64,000 nt of DNA from Flavobacterium sp. N502540. GTDB lineage: Bacteria > Bacteroidota > Bacteroidia > Flavobacteriales > Flavobacteriaceae. The notes below the pieces were generated by a model. The model was not told the DNA's origin and made no database searches. It was given only the letters and a program-made list of their open reading frames with translations. The stretch spans positions 3,720,001-3,784,000 of the forward strand of contig NZ_CP110012.1 in NCBI RefSeq assembly GCF_025947365.1. Direction: 5' to 3'. Each line of letters starts with the position of its first letter. The first letter of the stretch is position 1. The position numbers and the translations under genes are program-made. Shown in pieces: positions 53,694-61,547 of this stretch.

Positions 53694-54248
53694 ATGAAAA
53701 GAATAAACAAACAATGTCTTGTATGCGGGGAAGTGTTTCTGCCCAAGACCGTAACTTCTGTCTACTGCTCGTCAAAATGCAGTAAAAAAGCATACAAGCA
53801 GAAGATGAAGCAGCTTAAAAATGAAGCAGACATCAAAGCGATGATAGAGAAAATACCGCAGGATAGGGCATTTCTTTCCGTCTCTGAGGCTGGCATGCTT
53901 TTTGGAATTGCCAAAAGAACCCTCTACAGGCTTGTGGAGCAGGGAAAAATTCCGTCAGTTAATCTTGGAACCCGCCTTGTAAGGATCGACCGCAGAGTCA
54001 TGGAAGGGATGTTCAGCCCTGCCCGAAGCCTGCCGCAGGCTGAGAGCGCACCTAAGAAAAAATTATACAGCCTTGAAAGAGAAGACTGCTATTCGATTGG
54101 TGAAATTGCTCAGAGATTTCAGATATCTGAGGGTTCTGTCTACAGCCATATCAGGAAATATTCAATACCTACCAGGCAGATCGGAAAGCATGTATATGCT
54201 CCAAAAAGCGAAATTGATAACTTGTATAACGGAAATGATTTTATATGA
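53694..54248 (+). CDS. Zinc-ribbon and double-HTH (excisionase-type) protein
   Basis: I choose the ATG at 53694, 16 codons inside the longest frame, because a GGAG lies before it and the extension runs through the GGCACTTA repeats. The 184 residues contain a Cys-x2-Cys / Cys-x3-Cys ribbon (CLVCG, then YCSSKCSK). Two MerR/excisionase-like HTH_17 units follow, FLSVSEAGMLFGIAKRTLYR and CYSIGEIAQRFQISEGSVYS, each with its recognition helix and basic wing. It probably binds att or operator DNA for the adjacent recombinase. Its stop overlaps the integrase ATG by 4 nt (ATGA). Confidence 0.8.
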   Translation: MKRINKQCLVCGEVFLPKTVTSVYCSSKCSKKAYKQKMKQLKNEADIKAMIEKIPQDRAFLSVSEAGMLFGIAKRTLYRLVEQGKIPSVNLGTRLVRIDRRVMEGMFSPARSLPQAESAPKKKLYSLEREDCYSIGEIAQRFQISEGSVYSHIRKYSIPTRQIGKHVYAPKSEIDNLYNGNDFI

Positions 54249-55504
54249 AACAATTAGCAAAAACCAAGGTAACTGTGCGTCTTCGAAAAGCAGAAGACCG
54301 AGAGGAATGGTATGTCTACATAGAAAGCTATCCTGTTGAGGTTTCCGGAAAGAAAACGCCACAGAGAATCCGTGAATACTTAAACAGAACCGTAAAAACC
54401 GTGGAGTGGGACAAACAGAGAACCGCCCGTACAGATGCGCAGGGCATAAAATCCTATAAGCCCAGACGCAGCGATAACGGAATAATAATAACCAGAAGCG
54501 AAACCGACCGTGAAATAATGCTCTATGCTGACGGGGTGCGTAAAATCCGTCAGAAAGAATACGATAATATAGATCTGTACAGTGATGCTGAGAACCTATT
54601 GGCTGAACAGAAAGAAAGAGGAAAAGAGGATTTTATCAGATACATTGCTTCTGTAGCAGCTAAAAGACACGCCCGAAGTTCAAAATCCATTCAGATCAAT
54701 TGGGAGCGGACCAAAGAATTTTTAAAAAGCTACTCTGCAGGCAGTCTGATGTTTTCTCAGATTAACATCAGAATGGCGGAAGATTTTAAACTCTTTCTGC
54801 TGGCTGCGCCGCTCGGAGGAGGCAAAAAAGGAATACTTTCCCTCAACACTGCGGCAAGATATTTTTCGATTTTTAAAGCAGCTTTGAAACAGGCCTTTAT
54901 CGACGGATATCTAACTGTTGATCTGTCTTCAAAAATAAAGGGCATCCCGGAGCAGGAATCAAGACGCGAATATCTTACCATTAAAGAATTGAACGTATTG
55001 GCTGAAACGCCCTGTGAGAAAGATGTCCTTAAAAGAGCCGCGCTTTTCTCAGCGCTTACCGGCTTGCGGCATTCCGACATTCAGAAACTCCGATGGAAAG
55101 AGATAAGCCTGGAAGACGGCATGGCCAAACTGCATTTCACCCAGAAAAAAACAAGGGGTGTCGAATATATGCCTATTTCTGAGCAGGCTTTGCAGCTCTG
55201 CGGAGAACCAAGGCTTCCCGGACAGCTTGTTTTTGAGGATCTGCCGGATCCGTCGTGGATTTCACGCCCTCTGAAAAAATGGGTTGAATCTGCAGGAATT
55301 AAAAAAAACATTACCTTCCACTGCTTCCGCCATACATTTGCAACACTGCAGCTGTCCAGCGGGACAGATATCTATACGGTCAGCAAAATGCTTGGGCATA
55401 CTAACGTAAAAACTACTCAAATCTATGCCAAGGTAATAGATGAAAAGAAAAACAGAGCTTCGCAGGCAATACAATTGGAATCTTTAAAGAAAAGAGCGCA
55501 ATGA
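54245..55504 (+). CDS. Tyrosine recombinase (integrase)
   Basis: A 419-residue site-specific recombinase of the Bacteroidota mobile-element type. An N-terminal arm/SAM-like region covers about 1-235. The catalytic domain has Arg275 (TGLRHSD), a candidate Lys301/302 in the beta-hairpin QKKTRG, His359 and Arg362 (HCFRHTF), His385 (LGHTN) and the nucleophile Tyr394 (TQIYAKV). All residues of the family's active site are present, so the enzyme may be functional. It overlaps its neighbours by 4 nt on both sides, making a tight operon. G/C-ended codons are commoner than in the neighbouring core genes. Confidence 0.93.
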   Translation: MKQLAKTKVTVRLRKAEDREEWYVYIESYPVEVSGKKTPQRIREYLNRTVKTVEWDKQRTARTDAQGIKSYKPRRSDNGIIITRSETDREIMLYADGVRKIRQKEYDNIDLYSDAENLLAEQKERGKEDFIRYIASVAAKRHARSSKSIQINWERTKEFLKSYSAGSLMFSQINIRMAEDFKLFLLAAPLGGGKKGILSLNTAARYFSIFKAALKQAFIDGYLTVDLSSKIKGIPEQESRREYLTIKELNVLAETPCEKDVLKRAALFSALTGLRHSDIQKLRWKEISLEDGMAKLHFTQKKTRGVEYMPISEQALQLCGEPRLPGQLVFEDLPDPSWISRPLKKWVESAGIKKNITFHCFRHTFATLQLSSGTDIYTVSKMLGHTNVKTTQIYAKVIDEKKNRASQAIQLESLKKRAQ

Positions 55505-56250
55505 AAATAAAGTACTTCGAATATATTACAGTTTACCTGTCTGTTTTTTTAGTCTGTGTCTTTGTCGGTGTAATCGGAAGACTGGTGCTGCTGGAAAAAG
55601 GTGCTGATGAATATACGGCCGGTGTTTTTTTTTGGATCAGCACTGGATTTGGAGTTTTAATGTTTGCAATTCTAAGCCTGTTTCTAAACGAATTGGCTGC
55701 AGGAATACTGAATCGTTTTTTGAAGGCTGAAAAAAAGCAATCGCCTGAAAGCCTAATTACAAGTGAGGACCTTGTAAAAATAGAAGAAGGGCTTCAGAAT
55801 GGTTTAATTAAGCCCGAAATGCCTGAAAAGAAAAATTCAGCCCTTGATATTGAGAAGATAAGGGAGGAGCGTCAAAATGCAGTCAGAAATCAAAAACAGG
55901 AAAGGATTGATACAGCCATCCGTTATGCACAGCAAGAGTTCGCGATGTATGCATCGGATGATGATTTGAAACAGTTGAGTAAGAATATAATTATATATGC
56001 TGAAGAAATAAATTTCGAAAAGATTAAACCAGTAAAAGTAAAAGATCTGTCCAATCTCGATCTGTATCATTTTGGCTGGAATATTTGGAATTGTTTTAAA
56101 GTCAGTAAACAGGACAGAGCTGCACATTTTTTAAAATTAACTTTTGCTGACGCTTTAAAAGATGTTGAAGAGAACAGTATTAAAACGCATCTGAAAGATG
56201 ATGAACAGAAAGGGCTTATAAAGATAATAGAAGATTTTACAGATTTTTAA
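55501..56250 (+). CDS. Mobile-module membrane protein of unknown function
   Basis: A 249-residue protein with two N-terminal membrane helices (about 8-30 and 42-64). A long charged linker (KKQSPESLITSEDLVKIEEG, then KIREERQNAVRNQKQERID) follows, and then a helical domain with the aromatic block NLDLYHFGWNIWNCFKVSKQ. No family is recognised. The 4-nt ATGA overlap with the integrase shows it is translated with it, so it is probably a module-specific function. It is followed by a strong terminator. Confidence 0.65.
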   Translation: MKIKYFEYITVYLSVFLVCVFVGVIGRLVLLEKGADEYTAGVFFWISTGFGVLMFAILSLFLNELAAGILNRFLKAEKKQSPESLITSEDLVKIEEGLQNGLIKPEMPEKKNSALDIEKIREERQNAVRNQKQERIDTAIRYAQQEFAMYASDDDLKQLSKNIIIYAEEINFEKIKPVKVKDLSNLDLYHFGWNIWNCFKVSKQDRAAHFLKLTFADALKDVEENSIKTHLKDDEQKGLIKIIEDFTDF

Positions 56251-56281
56251 ATACCAATAGGTATAAAGCACTGTATTTTTC

Positions 56282-56326
56282 AAGTGTTTTTGCTGTGAAG
56301 AAGGACACAGCAAAAACACTTTTTTC
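56282..56326 (+). terminator. Terminator of the mobile operon
   Basis: A perfect 16-bp stem AAGTGTTTTTGCTGTG / CACAGCAAAAACACTT with an 8-nt loop is followed by TTTTTC, 31 nt behind the membrane-protein stop. Confidence 0.9.
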
Positions 56327-56351
56327 ATTTGCACCATAACTGTTAAAAACG

Positions 56352-56690
56352 ATGGCTATGGACATAAACGAAATCTCTTTTGAGAACCTGCCCAAAGCAG
56401 TAGCACACATAGTGAAAGAAATTGCCGAGATTAAACTTATGATTCAGAATATACAGGTATATGAATCTAAAGAAAAAAATATTCCTATCGGCATTGAAGA
56501 AGCAAGCCGGCTGATAGGAAAAGCAAAGCCTACAATTTACGCTCTTGTGAGACAGAGAAAAATTCCGTGCTATAAATATGGTAAAAAGCTGTACTTTTTT
56601 GAAGAAGAGCTTTTAGAATGGATCTCTAAAGGGAAAAAGAAAACAATACAGGAAATCGAATCAGAAGTATTGAAATATAATCATAATTGA
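56352..56690 (+). CDS. HTH_17 excisionase-like DNA-binding protein
   Basis: A 112-residue protein. An N-terminal amphipathic helix (PKAVAHIVKEIAEIKLMIQ) that may mediate dimer formation is followed by an HTH_17 domain: IGIEEASRLIGKAKPTIYAL, with the wing KIPCYKYGKKLYFFEEELLEW. Such proteins act as recombination directionality factors or as regulators in Bacteroidota mobile elements. A second Met (56358) is an alternative start. It lies behind the terminator of the integrase operon, so it has its own promoter or relies on read-through. Confidence 0.82.
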   Translation: MAMDINEISFENLPKAVAHIVKEIAEIKLMIQNIQVYESKEKNIPIGIEEASRLIGKAKPTIYALVRQRKIPCYKYGKKLYFFEEELLEWISKGKKKTIQEIESEVLKYNHN

Positions 56691-57000
56691 AATAAATAGA
56701 TGGATTATAGCCCGCAAGAATATTTATTTCAATCCATTACAGTATCAAAAAGATTTAGTACAAAGCGATAAGTTATCTAAAGAAAAATACAACATCTGTT
56801 TCAAGGAGAGCAGGATTCGAACTTTCAGATTGGAAACCGCTGTATATCTCACTTTTATCTATGTCTTGAACCTCTGTGCACCGATTCTGCACCAAATTCA
56901 ATTTTTTACTTTTTCAATATTTTATTATCACAAAGCTTTGTATACTAGCGAATTAAATTAATAGACAAGTAGTATTATTCTTTTTTGTATCACAAATATA
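56691..57000. other. Junction spacer with tRNA-3'-end-like sequence and direct repeat
   Basis: In this 310-nt AT-rich stretch, GGAGAGCAGGATTCGAAC (56804-56821) on the minus strand reads like the T-arm and acceptor side of a tRNA (GTTCGAATCC...). The T-stem has mismatches and no intact tRNA is present. CTGTGCACCGATTCTGCACC (56873-56892) holds two TGCACC. TTTGTATCA at 56984-56992 repeats the 9-mer at 53609-53617. The photolyase-related frame stops at 57001, right beside it. Confidence 0.4.
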
Positions 57001-58176
57001 TTAAAAATACTGAATATTTCCGATTAAGAAATTAAAGCTCTGTGACAGTCGCAGAAAAGGTATCAACTCCAGATGTGCGTAGGCAAATGTCAGAGACTGC
57101 TTTATGGCATCTTTAAGGCAGTTCATTTTTGTTTTTACTGTCCAGTACCAATTGGGCAGTTTTTCTTTATTATGGAAAAAATTCAATGTGGCAAATTCTG
57201 GCATTTTAAGCCAGTAAATACCTCTCATATATTCGCGCCAGCCGATAATCTGCCTCACAAAACCTTCTAACTGATTGTAGGCAATAATTTCAGGTTCTTT
57301 CTGCCATGCTGCAATTGCTGCCTGGATGACTTCAGCGGGAGAAATCATTTTTGTATTTAATGAAAAAGACAATCTGGAATGGTACAGTGACCACTCGTTT
57401 GGAGCCATAGCATCCTGATAAGTGCCGAATAAAGGCAGACATTCGGGAACAAAAAAATCAAGCACTTCAAGAGATTGTTTCCGGTTTATAGGCCAGATAA
57501 AGTTATTGCTCTCAATGGTTCCCATAGTTTTAATATCGGTTTTTAAAATCTCCTGCACTATTTCAGAAACATTATTATTAAAAACGAAAGGCGTGGTGGG
57601 CTTATGATTTTTAGGCATTTTTTTTCTGTTTTCATCGTCATAATTCCACTGGCCTGCGATCGGATTATCTCCAGAGATCAGCAATTGATGTTTTTTTCAC
57701 ATGGCACGATAAAAGCTTTCCATCAAAAAAGTTTTTTTTCCTTCAAAGAATTTTCCGAGTTCATCACGGTTACTGAAAAAATGCTCGGTATCATAAACTT
57801 TAAAAGCAACAGAAAGTTGTGAAGTAATATTTTTCAATATCAAATCTACCCGATATTCATCTGGAAGCTGATATTCGAATCTTGTGTAATGATCTCTTTG
57901 TATAATAAAAAACAGATTTTCTTCAAGAGACTGTAAATTGTCCTGATCGTTTATTTTCAAATAAATACATTGATGTTTTTTGGATTCCAGGAAACTGGAA
58001 AACTGGCGCATTGCGGCAAAAAAGCCCGCTATTTTTTGAATGTGGTGTGTGACATAATCCGTTTCTGTCCGGATTTCCATCATTATATAGGTAACAGAAT
58101 CGTCTGTTTTTTCAAACCATGAATGATTGCAGTTCAATTGGTCGCCCAGAATCAGCCTTAAAGTTTTACTGCCCAT
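57001..58176 (-). pseudogene. Photolyase-related (DPRP) gene, interrupted and truncated
   Basis: From the ATG at 58176 the minus strand reads GSKTLRLILGDQLNCNHSWF, the start of the DPRP group of cryptochrome/photolyase proteins. After FLMESFYRAM an in-frame TGA (57697-57699) interrupts, and the same frame goes on as KKHQLLISGDNPIAGQWNYD. The family has Arg at that point (CGA to TGA would explain it). The second part keeps GTYQDAMA, EGFVRQIIGWREYMRGIYW and NCLKDAIKQSLTFAYAH. It then becomes irregular and ends at 57001, so the C-terminal third, with the rest of the FAD and iron-sulphur region, is missing. It lies one base behind the DUF2256 gene. Confidence 0.82.
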
Positions 58177-58177
58177 A

Positions 58178-58315
58178 TTATTTGTGTATTCTGCATTTAT
58201 CACTGCAATATTTAACTTCATCCCAGACCTTTTCCCATTTCCTTCTCCATGAAAAAGGACGATTGCAGACCGGACAGATTTTACTTGGCAGGTTTTCTTT
58301 TTTTACTTTTCGCAT
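58178..58315 (-). CDS. DUF2256 zinc-ribbon protein
   Basis: A 45-residue [23 protein letters not shown], then [20 protein letters not shown] and CRIHK. The cysteines Cys14-x2-Cys17 and Cys37-x3-Cys41 and the [11 protein letters not shown] core are those of DUF2256, a family found beside or fused to photolyase-related genes. The stop TAA is one base before the ATG of the DPRP gene, and the start is 8 nt behind the full photolyase gene. The function is unknown; metal binding is inferred from the cysteines. Confidence 0.85.
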   Translation of the reverse strand: MRKVKKENLPSKICPVCNRPFSWRRKWEKVWDEVKYCSDKCRIHK

Positions 58316-58323
58316 AAAAATGG

Positions 58324-59724
58324 CTAGAGAATATTTTCTTGTTTTTTTCGGATACTACAGATAGCATCACTGGCATATTTTCTGGTTTCTTCAATATCCA
58401 CAATCGGAAACGGATAATCCTTTCCAATTTCACATTCGTAGAGCTGCTGATCAATCGAACCTAACTTCCAGGGCTCATGAATTAAGAGGGGAGGGATATT
58501 AGCGAGTTCGGGAATCCATTTTTTAATAAAAATCCCTTCACTGTCATGCTGATCAGAGTTTTTAATGGGATTATAGATTCTAATAGTTCCCGTTTCGGTC
58601 ACGCCCGCCTGCATCTGCAGCTGCGGATAATGGATTCCCGGTTCATAATCCAGAAATTGCAGCGCTAAAAAATGAAGCTGGCGCCAGTCCTGCCAGAGAT
58701 TAAAAACAAAAAAGGACACTACCAAGGCTCGCATTCTAAAATTGATAAATCCCGTTGCAGTTAAGCACCTCATACAGGCATCGACAATGGGAATGCCTGT
58801 TTGCCCTTTCTGCCAGGCTTTAATGTAATTTTCAATTTTAGGTTTTATCAGTACATCAAAGCTCGGGTCTATGTTTTCAAATTCAATACGGCAGTCGCTT
58901 TCAAATTTCTGCATAAAATGACAGTGCCAATGCAGTCTGGAAACAAAGTTAAGCATGGCTTTCTGGTTGGGTGAACCTTGATAAAACTGATTGGTATAGT
59001 GATAGTCCATCCGCATGCTGATATTTCCGTAGGCCAGATAAGGCGAGAGCCTGCGGCAGCTTTTTCGGCTCAGACCGGGTTTGGAAATATGCCTGCTGTA
59101 ATTAACGTGTCTTTCCTCGGCAAAACTTTTTAAATAACGCCACGCCCAGTATTCACCGCCCTGCTGGAAGTTTTTATTATGAGTTGTAATAGCTTCGGAA
59201 AGTGTTTTTCCCTTTAGGTTTTGATAAAAACCTGCATCTAAATCTTCAAATTTAAAAGTATTCAGGTCGATCATTTTTGGGTCAGCCCGCATTACCTTTT
59301 CCCAGCGCTCATCCCAGCCCTGTCTTGATTTGAGTTTTCTAATTACGCCATGCAGCTGGGATTGTTTCCACAAAATGCTTTGGATGTCAAAAAAGGACTG
59401 CATGGCTATATCGCGGTCAAATGTGATTTTAGTGCCAATTTCCTGATGCGAAAAGACTGTTTGAACTTCGTAAATACGGCAAAACTGCTCAAAAACGGGC
59501 TGCACTTCATTATGAAAATAATAGATATGCGCCCCAATTGATTTTAGTTTAGACTGCATTTCTTTTAAGCATTCATACGCAAACCTCCAGTGGCGCACAT
59601 TTGAATCGTTACGTGTCATTATTGAAGGCTCAAAGAAATAAAGCAAAAGCAGCGGGATATTCTCCTGCTGCGCCATAAAAAGGGGCTCATGATCTGTAGA
59701 ACGAAGATCACGCTTGAACCACAT
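58324..59724 (-). CDS. Cryptochrome/DNA photolyase family protein
   Basis: A 466-residue flavoprotein. The N-terminal alpha/beta domain begins [14 protein letters not shown]. The FAD-binding domain has [13 protein letters not shown] (224-236), [20 protein letters not shown] (310-329), [20 protein letters not shown] and the [10 protein letters not shown] element. It is complete and in frame, so it should bind FAD and either repair pyrimidine dimers with light or sense blue light; sequence inspection does not decide which. The ATG lies close to the usual N-terminus, although homologues I recall have a few more residues. It belongs to a minus-strand run with a flavin reductase upstream and DUF2256 downstream. 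Confidence 0.9.
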   Translation of the reverse strand: MWFKRDLRSTDHEPLFMAQQENIPLLLLYFFEPSIMTRNDSNVRHWRFAYECLKEMQSKLKSIGAHIYYFHNEVQPVFEQFCRIYEVQTVFSHQEIGTKITFDRDIAMQSFFDIQSILWKQSQLHGVIRKLKSRQGWDERWEKVMRADPKMIDLNTFKFEDLDAGFYQNLKGKTLSEAITTHNKNFQQGGEYWAWRYLKSFAEERHVNYSRHISKPGLSRKSCRRLSPYLAYGNISMRMDYHYTNQFYQGSPNQKAMLNFVSRLHWHCHFMQKFESDCRIEFENIDPSFDVLIKPKIENYIKAWQKGQTGIPIVDACMRCLTATGFINFRMRALVVSFFVFNLWQDWRQLHFLALQFLDYEPGIHYPQLQMQAGVTETGTIRIYNPIKNSDQHDSEGIFIKKWIPELANIPPLLIHEPWKLGSIDQQLYECEIGKDYPFPIVDIEETRKYASDAICSIRKKQENIL

Positions 59725-59749
59725 AATATTAACTTTTTTTTATTCAATT

Positions 59750-60355
59750 TTAAAGCAATGATGTAATTTCCTTATCGGGTTTTGCATAAGATAGCCGGGC
59801 GAGCTGTATGGTTTTATGATAACTGTCCAGACCCGAACAGGTAATGGTATTGGCTTTTTCAAGATCAACAAATCCATCTGGAGATACGCAGTCTTCAGGA
59901 ATATAGATTTGAACAATTTCGCCGATAATCATAGTGGTATTGTTAATCGAAATATCAATTTTCTCTTTAAGTTCAATTCGCATCTGAATCAGGCTTTCCT
60001 GTACAAAAGGAGCCTGAAAGCCGTTTTTAAATTCAGGGGTGAGGCTCACTGCATCAAATTCAGATACAGCGGCATCATAGCGCGCGGAAGTCTGGTGCGC
60101 TTTTTTATAAATCGATTCATTGATATGGTTTAGGGTATAAAAACCGGATTCTAGAATATTGCTTAAAGTATCGCGCTGCGGCGGACTAGGCCTGAAAATT
60201 ACATCGATCAATGCAGGATTGGCTCCGATATGAAATACAGAACTAAAAATAGATACGTTCGTATTTCTTGAATGGCTTTTGGTTCCAATAAGCGAAACAC
60301 TTTTAAAGCCGCCAATACTATTGATCAGATGAGCTATTTTGCGGCTTTCCAGCAT
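59750..60355 (-). CDS. Flavin reductase-like FMN-binding protein
   Basis: A 201-residue protein of the flavin-reductase split-barrel family. The core includes INSIGGFKSVSLIGTKSHSR, TNVSIFSSVFHIGANPALID and VIFRPSPPQRDTLSNI, which correspond to the FMN-binding strands. The frame remains open for 21 codons before the ATG (KFQNEDEKKFLHSQDID) without another ATG, GTG or TTG. Homologues seem to begin with such a segment, so the true start may be non-standard. It may supply reduced flavin or FMN for its photolyase neighbour; that is inference from the operon. Confidence 0.8.
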   Translation of the reverse strand: MLESRKIAHLINSIGGFKSVSLIGTKSHSRNTNVSIFSSVFHIGANPALIDVIFRPSPPQRDTLSNILESGFYTLNHINESIYKKAHQTSARYDAAVSEFDAVSLTPEFKNGFQAPFVQESLIQMRIELKEKIDISINNTTMIIGEIVQIYIPEDCVSPDGFVDLEKANTITCSGLDSYHKTIQLARLSYAKPDKEITSLL

Positions 60356-60386
60356 GTCGATATCTTGTGAATGCAGAAACTTTTTT

Positions 60387-60677
60387 TCATCTTCGTTTTG
60401 AAATTTTATTGTTGGAAATCACGCGCTGTCTGCTGCATTTAAAACGGTCGATTTCAGAAGGACGCTTCGCTGCATGCTTGGTTCTGCAGTTCTCCACGCG
60501 TTTGCGCCATAATTTATAACTGCTGAATTTCAGTTCTTTTTTCATCAAAGCCTTTACATCGGCCTCAGATAAATGAAACTGAAACTTTATGGCATCAAAG
60601 GTGGTTCTGTCTTCCCATGCCATTTCTATAATGCGGTCCAGTTCAAGGGCAGAAAAGCTGCTTTGTTTTGTATTCAT
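60387..60677 (-). CDS. DUF2805 (TIGR03643-type) protein
   Basis: A 96-residue, basic, helical protein matching DUF2805. It contains ALELDRIIEMAWEDRTTFDA, then FQFHLSEADVKALMKKELK and SSYKLWRKRVENCRTKHAAK. The family resembles a small DNA-binding three-helix unit, but its role is not known. It is the first gene of the minus-strand light cluster and commonly found beside photolyase genes. It is 31 nt upstream of the flavin reductase ATG. Confidence 0.85.
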   Translation of the reverse strand: MNTKQSSFSALELDRIIEMAWEDRTTFDAIKFQFHLSEADVKALMKKELKFSSYKLWRKRVENCRTKHAAKRPSEIDRFKCSRQRVISNNKISKRR

Positions 60678-60755
60678 ATCGATACGCTGTTACGAACTTT
60701 TTTTCATTTGTAATAGTGCTAAGGTACTTAATTAGATTTATTTTGTTTAATGTTA

Positions 60756-60786
60756 TTTGGTAAAAGTTAAACAATTACTATCTTTA
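60756..60786 (+). promoter_or_regulatory. Promoter of the SDR pair
   Basis: TTTG (60756-60759) and TATCTTTA (60779-60786) are 19 nt apart, one mismatch from the Bacteroidota consensus. The start of transcription would be about 60 nt before the SDR ATG. No MerR-type inverted operator is obvious. Confidence 0.6.
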
Positions 60787-60852
60787 TAATGAAAATCAAT
60801 TATTTAGTAAGATGATATCTGAAGGAAGTACAATACTTTAAATTTTAGAATA

Positions 60853-61536
60853 ATGGAAAAAATAGTAGTTATTGGGGGCAGCAGGGGAATTGGCAGCGCC
60901 GTAGTGCTGCAGCAATTAGAAAACAGGCAGGTTTATAATATCAGCAGGACTGCTCCTGAGATTTTCCATCCCAATTTAATCCATTATGGGGCTGATGTTC
61001 TGCATGATGATCTTCCGGAAATTGAAAGTATTGATGCCCTTATCTATTGTCCGGGATCGATAAACCTCAAACCTATTTTAAGTCTGGGTGCTGATGATTT
61101 CAGAAATGATTTTGAAATTAATGTTATTGGCGCTGTAAAAGCCATTCAGCATTATCTGCCGGCTTTAAAAAAAGGAACTAATCCGTCGATTGTGCTTTTC
61201 AGCACCGTAGCGGTAAAACTCGGAATGCCTTTTCATGCCAGTATTGCAGCTGCAAAAGGCGGGGTAGAGGGGCTTGTAAAATCGTTAGGGGCAGAACTGG
61301 CTCCCAAAGTCCGCATCAATGCCATTGCGCCTACGATCACCGAAACTTCGTTGTCAGCTTCGATCCTCAGAAATGAGCGCATGAAAGAAAATATGATAGA
61401 GCGCCATCCGCTTAAAAATTATTTAAAACCCCGCGAAGTGGCGCAGATGGCAGATTATCTTATCTCTAAAGCGGCAGGATCAATTTCGGGCCAGATTTTT
61501 CAAATGGATTATGGTCTGGTCAGTTTTAAAATGTAA
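60853..61536 (+). CDS. SDR-family oxidoreductase without catalytic Tyr
   Basis: A 227-residue short-chain dehydrogenase. The Rossmann loop is IGGSRGIGSA (about 7-16). Ser117 (LFSTVAV) and Lys135 stand at the catalytic positions, but the Tyr of YxxxK is Ile131 (FHASIAAAKGG). The C-terminus has the usual SGQIFQMDYGLV block. This substitution appears to be a subgroup trait, since I recall 'H(T/A)SVAAAKG' in homologues near photolyase genes. Activity therefore may use another proton donor. It is 11 nt upstream of the SDR-DUF2867 gene. Confidence 0.85.
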   Translation: MEKIVVIGGSRGIGSAVVLQQLENRQVYNISRTAPEIFHPNLIHYGADVLHDDLPEIESIDALIYCPGSINLKPILSLGADDFRNDFEINVIGAVKAIQHYLPALKKGTNPSIVLFSTVAVKLGMPFHASIAAAKGGVEGLVKSLGAELAPKVRINAIAPTITETSLSASILRNERMKENMIERHPLKNYLKPREVAQMADYLISKAAGSISGQIFQMDYGLVSFKM

Positions 61537-61547
61537 TTTATACAAAG

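Noticed and set aside
54162..54362. Minus-strand ORF opposite the HTH/integrase junction
   Set aside because: It is an antisense shadow across two well-supported overlapping genes.
56804..56821. A complete tRNA gene at the junction
   Set aside because: Only a T-arm/acceptor-like stretch is visible; the T-stem has mismatches and no D- or anticodon arm could be folded, so it is recorded only as a remnant.
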